Assembly (NCBI RefSeq): GCF_049331405.1
Contig: NZ_CP186274.1
Location: 1,860,001 to 1,924,000, forward strand
Source of the DNA: PoT sp049331405
GTDB taxonomy: Bacteria; Planctomycetota; Planctomycetia; Isosphaerales; Isosphaeraceae
Length of the DNA stretch: 64,000 nucleotides
Direction of reading: 5' to 3'
Position numbers and translations under genes: made by a program. This document shows, piece by piece, positions 33,538 through 41,631 of the stretch; position 1 is the first letter of the stretch, and every line of letters starts with the position of its first letter. The notes below the pieces were generated by a model. The model did not search any database, was not told the origin of the DNA, and was given only the letters and a program-made list of their open reading frames with translations.

Positions 33538-34461
33538 ATGGTGAATTTCACCTGGCAAACGATCGCGAGCGGCGGAGATGGACCGGGGCCTCGCAGCAGG
33601 CATGGCCTGGTGTATGACCGCGAGGCCGGGTCGACTCTCCTCTTCGGCGGCGTTGTCTTTCGCGATGGTTGGGACATGCAATCGGATACATGGGAGTTGA
33701 AGGATGGACGTTGGTCGCCCGTCGATTGCATCGAACGACCGCCCGCGAGGCATCGAGGCGCGATGGTCTTCGACGAGGAACGCGGGGTCACGGTCCTGTT
33801 CGGGGGGCAGTCGCAGTTCATGTGGATGCTCGGAGATACATGGACGTTTGCTAATGGTTCCTGGCAACGGCTCCGGTTATCATGGTGGCGTCGGCCGGGC
33901 CCGCGCTGTGGTCACGCCATGGCATTCGACAAGACGACGCGACAGGTCGTGCTTTTCGGCGGGATCGGAACCTGGAAAGGAACCCTGGGCGACACCTGGA
34001 CTTTTGACGGATCTTGCTGGACGAGGATCCGCGGCGAACACCCACCAGCCCGACGCTATGCCTCGTTCGCCTACGACCCTCGACTCCAGGGTTGTATCCT
34101 TCACGGGGGTGCCGTCGATGATCGAGGGGCCCAGAAATTCGGCGATACATGGCTCTTCCGCGATGGGAACTGGGAGCCCTTTCCCGAGACATTCGACACC
34201 GACACCCGCGACGACCACGGCCTGGCCTTTCACCGCTCCGCGAAGACGATGGTGATGCTCGAGGGCATTGGCGCTCCCCGAGGCCTCCTCGTGGCCTCTC
34301 CGAGCGGCTGGGAGCGCGCTCGTTGCGCCCCACTTCACCCTCAGCACCAATGCTCGCCCCTCGCCTGGGACGACAGCCTCAACGGCCTCGTCCTCCACGG
34401 CGGCGAACGATACCACGCCGGGCCGCAGTTCGACGCCACGATGGTCCTTCGCATCGCGTGA
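33538..34461 (+). CDS. Kelch-repeat beta-propeller protein
   Basis: The product has 307 residues, and the start at 33538 is an ATG without a strong ribosome site. Five to six Kelch-type blades recur about every 50 residues, with the signature LLFGG...DTWEL, VLFGG...DTWTF, VLFGG...DTWTF, CILHGG...DTWLF and VLHGG. Each is preceded by a PRSRHGLVYD or PRCGHAMAFD strand. No signal peptide is visible, so the propeller seems cytoplasmic unless the start is wrong. Such propellers bind proteins or act as lectins. No catalytic residues are assignable. Confidence 0.8.
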   Translation: MVNFTWQTIASGGDGPGPRSRHGLVYDREAGSTLLFGGVVFRDGWDMQSDTWELKDGRWSPVDCIERPPARHRGAMVFDEERGVTVLFGGQSQFMWMLGDTWTFANGSWQRLRLSWWRRPGPRCGHAMAFDKTTRQVVLFGGIGTWKGTLGDTWTFDGSCWTRIRGEHPPARRYASFAYDPRLQGCILHGGAVDDRGAQKFGDTWLFRDGNWEPFPETFDTDTRDDHGLAFHRSAKTMVMLEGIGAPRGLLVASPSGWERARCAPLHPQHQCSPLAWDDSLNGLVLHGGERYHAGPQFDATMVLRIA

Positions 34462-34482
34462 ACGTTGGCAGGGGGATCAAGG

Positions 34483-34923
34483 CTATTGGCCGGGCCGCAT
34501 GCGAGCATCAGATTCTATGATCATCTTGTACTCATCGGAAGTTCCCCAGAAGACACCGGGCCGGATCCGGCGACGATACTGGGCATAAGTCGCGATGAGT
34601 TCCCCGAGGTTCTGGATTCTCCTCCGGAAGTGTCGGATCCCTTCGTCGATCGCCCGTTCCTTCTCGACATCGCTTTTCAACAGGAACTCCTGTGACTTGC
34701 TGAGAAGTATAGCGACAAGGACGCGATTCCTGGCGATGAACTGGAGCTGATCCACTTCAAGGCGGAGTCTGGCTTCCCGACTCTTGACCGTCTCAATCTG
34801 CTCGAGATGCCATGCACTGCCCCGATACCATTCGCGGGCCGGACGGATCGACGCGAAGATCGTTGCAAGTACGACCGGTATCAGCATCATCGTCCTGAGG
34901 CGAAAGCGAGACATGGGAGGCAT
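34483..34923 (-). CDS. small membrane-anchored coiled-coil protein
   Basis: The product has 146 residues (or 143 from the Met at 34914). It opens RFRLRTMMLIPVVLATIFASI, the planctomycete FRLRT/FTTRR-type signal anchor. A helical, charged region likely to form a coiled coil follows (residues about 38-125, VKSREARLRLEVDQLQFIARNRVLVAILLSKSQEFL). It resembles the large set of short planctomycete membrane proteins beginning R(F/M)(S/T)xRRLM, none with known function. It is convergent with the Kelch gene. Confidence 0.6.
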   Translation of the reverse strand: MPPMSRFRLRTMMLIPVVLATIFASIRPAREWYRGSAWHLEQIETVKSREARLRLEVDQLQFIARNRVLVAILLSKSQEFLLKSDVEKERAIDEGIRHFRRRIQNLGELIATYAQYRRRIRPGVFWGTSDEYKMIIESDARMRPGQ

Positions 34924-35338
34924 CCCCCTCAGCGATGGATGGGGCGGCGGAGATTCGCCAAAGCCGGAGGCACCTGATCCGGTAAAGTCGGCCGTTCCCG
35001 CGCTTTGGCTGAAGATCGCATGGAAGCGCTCGCCCGCGGCCCCAGAGCCGGGCGCGAGACCTTTTTCGGGCAGTCGCGGGTTACTCCGTGCCGACCGTTC
35101 TGGTTCAATCGCAACGGTGAGGTCCCTACCCCCGCGTAGTTACTCTACCGGAAATGCCCTACCGAGTCGTCTTCGACGTTAAAGCAGACGCGATCACCGC
35201 AGCTCAGAAGTTTGAGCCCTCGGAGCCGCGACGGCGAGGCGTTCCGAGTCGGGTGGAGTACGACCGTGAACCACTTTCCCCATCCCCCCACGCTCAATTC
35301 CCCGGAGGCGAGCGGAACACCGGGAGCGAGGCCACGAC
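34924..35338. other. intergenic, nothing recognised
   Basis: 415 bases between divergent genes. No clear promoter pair, repeat or RNA structure was noted. A short open frame at 35154 lacks support. Confidence 0.3.
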
Positions 35339-36931
35339 ATGATGTTCGCGAAGCAATACCCGCAACGCCGGGTTCGTCTCGGATCCACGATGATGTCTCT
35401 CACACTGGCTTTCCTTTGTTTGTCGAACTACAAAATATCTGTGGCAGTAGGATCCGAGGATGGTGAGGCCCCGAAGCCCTCGCCCACATCGATCCGGCTG
35501 ATCGGCGACAAGGAGGTCGAATTCCAACCTGAAACCATGCCGATCGCCGGCGTTCGCTTGCCGCGAGCCCTGGGAACGGCCGACTTCACGCTTGGCCTGT
35601 CGTTCAAGGCAGATGCGTCGGACGTGCGGGACCTCGGCGACCTCGCGAGCCTCTGGGATGCGAAGGGTCGGCAGGGATTCACCCTCGGCCTGCGCGACAA
35701 CACGGGCGTGACGACCAGCCATGCGAACCATCGCCAACTCCAGTTCGGGATCGACTCGGGGACGACGCCGAGTTGGCGGGCCGAGGGTCGGCCGGGGGAG
35801 GCGTTGCTCGGGTTCTGCATCGCCGTGTTCGAGGGAAAGCTGTATGTCGGGACGTGCGAGCCGAAACTGCCCCATCGCGGGCAGGTCTATCGGTACGACG
35901 GGCCGGGGCGTTGGACGCCGCTCGGCTCGCCCGATGCGTCGAACTCGGTGACGGCCATGGCCGTCCACGACGGGCGGCTCTACGTGGGGACGGGTAAGTA
36001 TCTGACGGCCGGTTCGGCGCTCCCCCCCTCGGACAACAATGAGCGTGGAGGTCGCGTCTTCCGGTTCGCCGGGCCCGGGAAATGGGAACCGGCGGGGGAT
36101 CTGGACCCGACGTCTGCGGTCGCCGCGTTGGTGTCGTTCGACGGGCATCTCTACGCGTCGTCGCTGTACAAGCCTGCGGGCTTCTTCCGCCATGAAGGGG
36201 GCGAGCGCTGGACGTCGATCCCCACGCCGGGGGGGCGTCGCGTCCAGTCTCTGGGCGTCTTCGATGGGGCCCTCTATGCCAGCAGCTACGACGGTGCCAC
36301 CGTCGTCCGCTTCGACGGCAAGGGCTGGACCGATCTCGGCCCCGTGGCCAAGGATGTCACCCAGACGTACTCATTCGCCGCCTACAACAATTCTCTATTC
36401 GTCGGCGCGTGGCCCACGGGCAAGGTTTACCGGATGGAGGAGGGCGGGGGCTGGGCCGACGCCGGCCGGCTCGGCGCCGAGACCGAGGTCATGGGCATGC
36501 TCGTCCACAACGGCGTCTTCTACGCCGGCTCGCTCCCCGGTGCCGAGGCGTACCGCTACGAAGGCGGCACCGCGTGGTCGTTGCTCAAGAAGCTCGACCC
36601 CACGCCCGACGTGAAGTACCGCCGAGCCTGGACCATGGCGACCTACCAGGGCCGCATGTTCGTCACCACGCTCCCCTCCGGCGAGGTCTGGTCGATGTCG
36701 GCGGGCAGCCTCGCCACGCACGACCGCGAGGTCTCCCCCGGCTGGCACGAGCTCGTCGCCCAGCGCGTCGCCGGCAAGCTCCGCCTCTACCTCGACGGCC
36801 AACTCGTCGCCCAGGCCGACGACGCCAACCTCGCCCTCGCCACCGAGGGCCTGGACCTCAAAATCGGCGACGGCCCCCGCGGCCGATTCGTCGGCTCGAT
36901 GAAGAATGCCTGGTTCGATGCGGCTCCGTAA
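35339..36931 (+). CDS. secreted ConA-like protein with an inserted beta-propeller
   Basis: The product has 530 residues. It opens with a basic N-terminus and a signal segment (MMSLTLAFLCLSNYKISVAVG). Residues about 60-130 look like the first half of a concanavalin/LamG sandwich (FTLGLSFKADASDVRDLGDLASLWD, FTLGLRDN, LQFGID). Residues about 140-455 form a propeller of six or so blades, each with LYVGTCE, LYVGTGK, LYASSLY, LYASSYD, LFVGAWP or FYAGSLP and a following YRYDG/FRFAG turn. Residues about 456-530 complete the sandwich (GWHELVAQRVAGKLRLYLDGQLVAQAD, LKIGDGPRGRFVGSMKNAWFD). It is probably extracellular and glycan- or protein-binding. Confidence 0.8.
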   Translation: MMFAKQYPQRRVRLGSTMMSLTLAFLCLSNYKISVAVGSEDGEAPKPSPTSIRLIGDKEVEFQPETMPIAGVRLPRALGTADFTLGLSFKADASDVRDLGDLASLWDAKGRQGFTLGLRDNTGVTTSHANHRQLQFGIDSGTTPSWRAEGRPGEALLGFCIAVFEGKLYVGTCEPKLPHRGQVYRYDGPGRWTPLGSPDASNSVTAMAVHDGRLYVGTGKYLTAGSALPPSDNNERGGRVFRFAGPGKWEPAGDLDPTSAVAALVSFDGHLYASSLYKPAGFFRHEGGERWTSIPTPGGRRVQSLGVFDGALYASSYDGATVVRFDGKGWTDLGPVAKDVTQTYSFAAYNNSLFVGAWPTGKVYRMEEGGGWADAGRLGAETEVMGMLVHNGVFYAGSLPGAEAYRYEGGTAWSLLKKLDPTPDVKYRRAWTMATYQGRMFVTTLPSGEVWSMSAGSLATHDREVSPGWHELVAQRVAGKLRLYLDGQLVAQADDANLALATEGLDLKIGDGPRGRFVGSMKNAWFDAAP

Positions 36932-37432
36932 ACCGTGAGTAAGCCCGAGGGATCGGCCGATCCCTCGGGCTTACTCTCATCAAGCAGCCCGCCCCTCCAT
37001 TCTCCCGTCTCATCTCCCACCTTTCCGGCGTCCGAGACGCTCCATCCGATCTGCCCGCCAATTCGAAGCACGCGGGATCAATCTGAGAAAAATTCGGAAG
37101 TCGCGCCGGATCCGCCTTCGGCCGGGGTACTACTCTTTGGCGACACGAGGATCGAGCCTTCGAGCTGGGTGCAAACTCGGGGAAGGGGGTCGTCTCGCCG
37201 TCGCAAGCGAGGTGGGCGAAGGATCATCGACGCGGATGATCCCGGGCTATCTTGAATGATGCGGCGGCAAGGATTGCCGTCATTTTTCGCAGCGTGCCTC
37301 ACGAGAAAGAAACGACGTCCAACTCACCCCTGGGGCAACGACGCATTTATGTCCAGTCATCGAGAGTAAAGCAGGGCCATCCAGACCGTTCAAGGTTCTC
37401 TGGTATTTTCAAAAGCGAGATGAGAAAGATAC
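36932..37432. other. intergenic ahead of the replication block
   Basis: 501 bases. A perfect inverted repeat at 36937-36976 follows the ConA/propeller gene. The rest shows no gene. An AT-richer segment at about 37395-37430 (TTCTCTGGTATTTTCAAAAG) just before the primase start may hold its promoter, but no consensus pair is clear. Confidence 0.45.
36937..36976. terminator. perfect 20-bp-arm inverted repeat, probable terminator
   Basis: A 40-base perfect palindrome (arms of 20, starting GAGTAAGCCCGAGGGATCGG) begins five bases after the stop at 36931. No T-run follows, but stem length and position fit a factor-assisted or bidirectional terminator. Perfect arms without a loop also allow cruciform extrusion. 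Confidence 0.6.
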
Positions 37433-38365
37433 ATGCGAGTCGGCATCAACGATGACGTTGAGCTCGTGCGGCAGTGGTCGCGGTTCTATCGGTCGCGAGG
37501 GTGGAACCCACTTCCGATGCGGCGGGATGGGAAGCGGCCGATGTGCCAGTTCGCCGGGTGGTGGGAGGCGCCGGCGCCTCCCGACCTGTTCGAGAAGTTC
37601 GAGACGACGGGGATCCAGGTGATGACGGGGCGGCACTGGCGGCTCCTCGTCATCGACGTGGACGGGCAGGAGGCGATGGATTGGTTCTATGCCGGGGGGA
37701 GACGGCACCCGCGGACCTGGGTCACGCACAGCGGCGGCGACGGGTTGCACGTCTGGTTCGTGCTGCCGGAGCGGCGGCTGGGCGAATTGCCCAAGGTCTT
37801 CTTGTGGAAGGGGGGCGGCGAGCATTCCGGGGTCGAGCGCTTATGTGACCGCTCGCTGATAGTGGTGCCTCCCACGATCCACCCCGAGACCGGGCGAAGG
37901 TATCGGTTCCGCAGCAAGGGAGAGAGCCCCGCGACGCTGGCCCTGCCGGCCGCCTGCCCCGAGTGGGTCCTGGCGCTGCCGGCAGTCGAGCGGCCGAGGC
38001 CCGCGCCTCCTCCGCCGCGTCTGTTGCCGCTCCGCAGGCGGGTCGTCGGATCGAGGGGACGATACCGAGCCGTTGATGTGTTGCTGTCGATCCCGGACAA
38101 GGTCGTGCTCGCCGAGTCCTGGGGCCTGAAGGTCTCGTCAAGACGTGCGAACCCGGCCGGCTGGTGTTCCTGCCACGCGATCTCGCGCGAGGACCGCAGG
38201 CCCTCGGCGTCGATCTCGGCCGCGACCGGGCGTTACTGGGAACCGGGCGAGCCGTCGATCGGCCTGTTCGACCTCGCCGTGCGGCTGGGCGTCTACGTCG
38301 ACTGGCGCGAGGCCGTCGACGACCTCGGGGCTCGCTTCGGCGCGGAGGGCGTCGCCCGGGCCTGA
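37433..38365 (+). CDS. bifunctional prim-pol primase/polymerase
   Basis: The product has 310 residues. It matches the prim-pol domain of plasmids and phages: GWNPLPMRRDGKRP near residue 23, VIDVDGQEA with metal-binding Asp 75 and Asp 77, HSGGDGLHVWF with His 99 and His 106, and IVVPPTIHPETGRRYRF. The last 70 residues resemble a CHC2-type zinc region (GWCSCHAISREDRRPSASIS, Cys 245, Cys 247, His 248). Such enzymes make primers and can extend them, starting replication of mobile elements. It opens a rightward cluster with helicase and sliding clamp genes. The binding site before the ATG is weak. Confidence 0.85.
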   Translation: MRVGINDDVELVRQWSRFYRSRGWNPLPMRRDGKRPMCQFAGWWEAPAPPDLFEKFETTGIQVMTGRHWRLLVIDVDGQEAMDWFYAGGRRHPRTWVTHSGGDGLHVWFVLPERRLGELPKVFLWKGGGEHSGVERLCDRSLIVVPPTIHPETGRRYRFRSKGESPATLALPAACPEWVLALPAVERPRPAPPPPRLLPLRRRVVGSRGRYRAVDVLLSIPDKVVLAESWGLKVSSRRANPAGWCSCHAISREDRRPSASISAATGRYWEPGEPSIGLFDLAVRLGVYVDWREAVDDLGARFGAEGVARA

Positions 38366-38387
38366 GCCGGGAGATGGGAGTTGATCC

Positions 38388-39356
38388 ATGGCAATCGGGA
38401 AATCCAAGAATCAAGTCATGAATGTTGAAGAGGCGAGGGCCACCTGCGACGCCATACGCCGCGGCCTCGAAGACCTCCGCTACCTCGCGCTCGACCTGCA
38501 CGACCGCGAGGGCTGGAAGGCCCTCGGATACGCGAGCTGGTCCGAGTGCGCCTCGGGCGAGTTCGGCCTGAGCCGACGGCACATCAACCGGATGATCATG
38601 GCAGCCCTCATCGAGCGGGAGGTGGAGCCGAGGAGAAAGGCCCCGTGCATCCCCGAGAGCCAATTGCGCCCCCTCGCGGCAATCCCGAGCGACGAGCGTG
38701 CCGAGGTCTGGCAGGAGGCCCAGGCGACGGCCCCGCAAGGTAAGCTCACCGCCAGGCACGTCCGGGAGGTCGTGGAGCGCGTGGCCCCGCGTCGGCAGGT
38801 GAGTCCGCCGGCCTCGCCACCCGCCGGCACAGTGATCAACGGGATCCCCTCGCAGGATCCCCCCGACGTGAAGCGGGCGAGGACCTCCGGCCGGATCCCC
38901 CGCGACGCGGTCGTCGAGGTCTCCGAGCCGATGCCCACCAAGCCCGCTCCCAAGGTTGCGGCGACCCCCGTCGAGGTCCCGGCCGCCGCACACACCGATA
39001 CCACCGCGGAATCCGACGACGACGCGTGGCTCTCAAAACTCCCCCTGAGTCGCGTGCTGACGGGCCGACAGTTGAAGCTCTTCCGCGCGGATGCGTTGGT
39101 GTATCGCCGGCTCGAAGGGCCGCGCAAGGCCTTCTCGCAGCAGGCTGGCCGGGCGATCCGGGGGGCGAAAGCGGAGTGCGTCTATGCGTATTTCGTGAGG
39201 CGGTTCCTGGCCCTGCCGCACCCCAGGCACTGGCTGGCCTGCCCGCCGCCCGAGGCCGGCGGCTGCGGGGCGCTCGGCGAGGTCATCGCCATCGGGACCT
39301 GCCCCCAGTGCCGGGGGCGGGGGTATCGGATCAACACCAGGGAGTCGCAGATATGA
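38388..39356 (+). CDS. mobile-element HTH and zinc-finger protein
   Basis: The product has 322 residues from the ATG after GGGAGTTGATCC. The N-terminal region (residues about 12-60, LALDLHDREGWKALGYASWSECASGEF, then GLSRRHINRMI) is a helical DNA-binding module seen in plasmid and phage proteins. A Pro/Ala linker follows. The C-terminal part (about 210-322) has VLTGRQLKLFRADALVYRRLEG and ends with a possible zinc ribbon (C-x2-C in GTCPQCRGRG with upstream Cys residues). The stop overlaps the helicase start as ATGA, so the two are translationally coupled. It is likely a replication accessory or loader; this is inferred. Confidence 0.65.
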   Translation: MAIGKSKNQVMNVEEARATCDAIRRGLEDLRYLALDLHDREGWKALGYASWSECASGEFGLSRRHINRMIMAALIEREVEPRRKAPCIPESQLRPLAAIPSDERAEVWQEAQATAPQGKLTARHVREVVERVAPRRQVSPPASPPAGTVINGIPSQDPPDVKRARTSGRIPRDAVVEVSEPMPTKPAPKVAATPVEVPAAAHTDTTAESDDDAWLSKLPLSRVLTGRQLKLFRADALVYRRLEGPRKAFSQQAGRAIRGAKAECVYAYFVRRFLALPHPRHWLACPPPEAGGCGALGEVIAIGTCPQCRGRGYRINTRESQI

Positions 39357-40936
39357 GCATCGTCTGCAAGCCCAGGCTCAACCCCAGTCGCGTCGTGCTG
39401 CGTCCGTATCAGGAGGACGCCATCGACGCCGCGCGCCGCGAGTTCCGGCGCGGCGTCCGGAGCACCCTCATCGTGCTCCCCACCGGGTTGGGGAAGACCG
39501 TCGTCTTCGGCGCGATCGCCCGCAAGGTCGTCGAGCGAGGCGGCCGCGTCCTGGTCCTCGCCCATCGCGACGAGCTGATCCAGCAGGCGGTCAACAAGCT
39601 GGAGCAGCTCGGCGTCGATTGCGGCATCGAGAAGGCCGCATCCTACGCCAGGGCGATCTTCGAGCCCGACGTGGTGGTCGCGACCGTGCAGACCATGCAA
39701 CGCGATCGGCTCCAGTCCTGGCCCCGCGACCACTTCCGTCTCGTCGTCACGGACGAGGCCCACCACGCCACCAGCGACACTTATACGCGAGTCTATTCGC
39801 ACTTCGAGACGGCCTTGCACCTCGGCGTGACGGCGACCTCCGACCGCTCGGATGAGACGGACCTCGGCAAGGTCTTCGAGTCGGTCGCCTACGAGGTCTC
39901 GCTCTGGGACGCGATGACGGCGCCTCCCCCCGGACCCTATCTGAGCCGGCTCCGGTTCGTGCAGTGCGACGTGGATATCGATCTCCGCGGCCTCCGCACG
40001 ACGGTCGGCGACTTCAACCAGGCGGACCTCGAGGATCGCATCGCCCCCCTGATCGAGACGCTGGCCAACGCCATCCGGCAGGAGGTCGGGAACCGGCAGA
40101 CCCTCGTCTTCACCCCCGACGTGACCTCGGCGCAGGCGATGGCCTCGGCCCTGCAGTCGCTCGGCCTCGTGGCCGACTGGGTCGCCGGCGACGACGCCGA
40201 TCGCAGGCTCAAGATCGACCGCCTCCAGTCGGGCGACCTCCAGATCCTCTGCAATTGCGCCCTGCTCACCGAGGGGTTCGACAGCCCTTCCATCTCCGCG
40301 ATCGCGCTCTGCCGCCCGACGCAGTCGCGGTCCCTCTTCGCCCAGATGGTCGGCCGGGGCACGCGGCTCGCCCGGGGCAAGGACGATTGCCTGCTCATCG
40401 ACTTCAACTACCTGACCGCGAAGCACGACCTCGTCAAGGCGACCGCGCTGCTCGCCTCGCCCGGCACGGATGCCGAGGTGATCGAGATCGCCCAGAAGCT
40501 CGCCACCCGGCAGAAGGGCCTGGACCTCGTCGACGTCATCGAGCAGGCCAGGGAGGAACACTCCAGGCGTCAAATCATCAAGATCCATGCACAAAAGCGG
40601 GAGGTCGCGTATCGGAAGGTGAGCTACGACCCCGTCTCCGTCTTCGAGAACCTCGGGATGACCTGGCGCGGGAGCCGCGACAAGCCCGTCAACGGTGCGA
40701 CGACGAAGCAGGTCGAGCACCTCAAGAAACTTGGGGTCGTCGGGGCCGAGTCCATCTCCAAGCAGCGGGCCAACACGCTGATCGGCGTCCTCCACGAGCG
40801 CAAGCGTCTGGGCCTCGCCACGCAGAAGCAGGTCGCCGTCCTGATCGCCCGCGGGATCGACCCCGAGACGGCTCGTTCCATGTCGATCTGCGACGCCTCG
40901 GCCGAGCTAGACCGCCTCATCGGCCAGCGGCCCTGA
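39353..40936 (+). CDS. SF2 DEAD/DEAH-type helicase
   Basis: The product has 527 residues. The start at 39353 forms an ATGA overlap with the preceding gene. Motifs in order: RPYQEDAI (Q-like), PTGLGKT (Walker A, residues about 43-49), DEAH at 134-137, GVTAT (motif III), LTEGFD and QMVGRGTRLARG (motif VI, with arginine fingers). The layout is that of the SSL2/type III restriction-like helicases found in plasmid and prophage replication regions. A C-terminal 150-residue region with repeated helices (KQVEHLKKLGV, KQVAVLIARGIDP) may bind partners. It presumably unwinds DNA for the neighbouring prim-pol. No nuclease domain is present. Confidence 0.88.
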   Translation: MSIVCKPRLNPSRVVLRPYQEDAIDAARREFRRGVRSTLIVLPTGLGKTVVFGAIARKVVERGGRVLVLAHRDELIQQAVNKLEQLGVDCGIEKAASYARAIFEPDVVVATVQTMQRDRLQSWPRDHFRLVVTDEAHHATSDTYTRVYSHFETALHLGVTATSDRSDETDLGKVFESVAYEVSLWDAMTAPPPGPYLSRLRFVQCDVDIDLRGLRTTVGDFNQADLEDRIAPLIETLANAIRQEVGNRQTLVFTPDVTSAQAMASALQSLGLVADWVAGDDADRRLKIDRLQSGDLQILCNCALLTEGFDSPSISAIALCRPTQSRSLFAQMVGRGTRLARGKDDCLLIDFNYLTAKHDLVKATALLASPGTDAEVIEIAQKLATRQKGLDLVDVIEQAREEHSRRQIIKIHAQKREVAYRKVSYDPVSVFENLGMTWRGSRDKPVNGATTKQVEHLKKLGVVGAESISKQRANTLIGVLHERKRLGLATQKQVAVLIARGIDPETARSMSICDASAELDRLIGQRP

Positions 40937-40977
40937 CCCGGAGCCTCGATCTTTCTCATTGCGGAGCGATCCCCAAT

Positions 40978-41181
40978 ATGCCAATCCAGGATGTCCTCCT
41001 CCTGATCCCCATCGGCCACGGACAGGCCGTCAACGTCACCCGGAGCCGCTTCGAGCTGGCCACCTGCGCCCGTTGCCTCCGAAGTGCGTGGGCCCCCGCC
41101 GATTCCGGGCGGCTCGACGCCCATCGGATCTGCCTCAATTGCCTGGCGGAGCGACGGGGCCGTGCGTCGTCGGCTCCATGA
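40978..41181 (+). CDS. tiny zinc-ribbon protein
   Basis: The product has 67 residues. Two CxxC pairs (CARC and CLNC, 19 residues apart) define a zinc ribbon that occupies most of the protein. It begins 41 bases after the helicase stop in the same direction and belongs to the replication cluster. Similar small ribbons often act as DNA- or polymerase-binding adaptors in phages, but its role cannot be told from the sequence. Confidence 0.65.
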   Translation: MPIQDVLLLIPIGHGQAVNVTRSRFELATCARCLRSAWAPADSGRLDAHRICLNCLAERRGRASSAP

Positions 41182-41237
41182 TGCGTCGACGAACCTCTCA
41201 ACGGATCCGTTCCCATTCCCTTGCCCGAGGTCGAACC

Positions 41238-41531
41238 GTGAATAACCCCGATATCGACGCCACCCTCATCGCCGAGCGTGTGGTCGACCAACTCGAGATG
41301 GACGTCGCCGAGAATTACGAGGTCACGACCCGCGATGACGAACCGTGGCCCGTGCTGCAAATCACCTGGAGGCACGGCCATCGCGAGGTGACATTCCAGA
41401 CGCAGACCCCCGCCTTCGGCACCCTCTTCATCCGCCGTCGCGAGCATTTCAGCACCGAGGTCCAATCATGCCAGGCTTCCCGCTGGCTCGACATGCTGCG
41501 CGTTGCGCTGCAATGGCTCGAGCAGGGCTGA
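41238..41531 (+). CDS. small orphan protein of the replication cluster
   Basis: Not recognised. The product has 97 residues from the GTG at 41238, preceded by GAGGTCGAACC. An ATG at 41178 in the same frame overlaps the preceding stop as ATGA and would add 20 Arg/Ser-rich residues, so the start is uncertain. The sequence looks like a compact alpha/beta protein (VVDQLEMDVAENYEVTTRDDEPWPVLQITWRHGHREVTF). No cysteines form metal pairs. Confidence 0.55.
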   Translation: MNNPDIDATLIAERVVDQLEMDVAENYEVTTRDDEPWPVLQITWRHGHREVTFQTQTPAFGTLFIRRREHFSTEVQSCQASRWLDMLRVALQWLEQG

Positions 41532-41631
41532 ACCGCATTGGGTCGAGAAATCATTATAAATTAAGCGGAATATTCCCGAAATCGCGCCGGAATCGTCGTC
41601 GAGCGGTGTATTGATCAGTAGGAGGTGCAAC

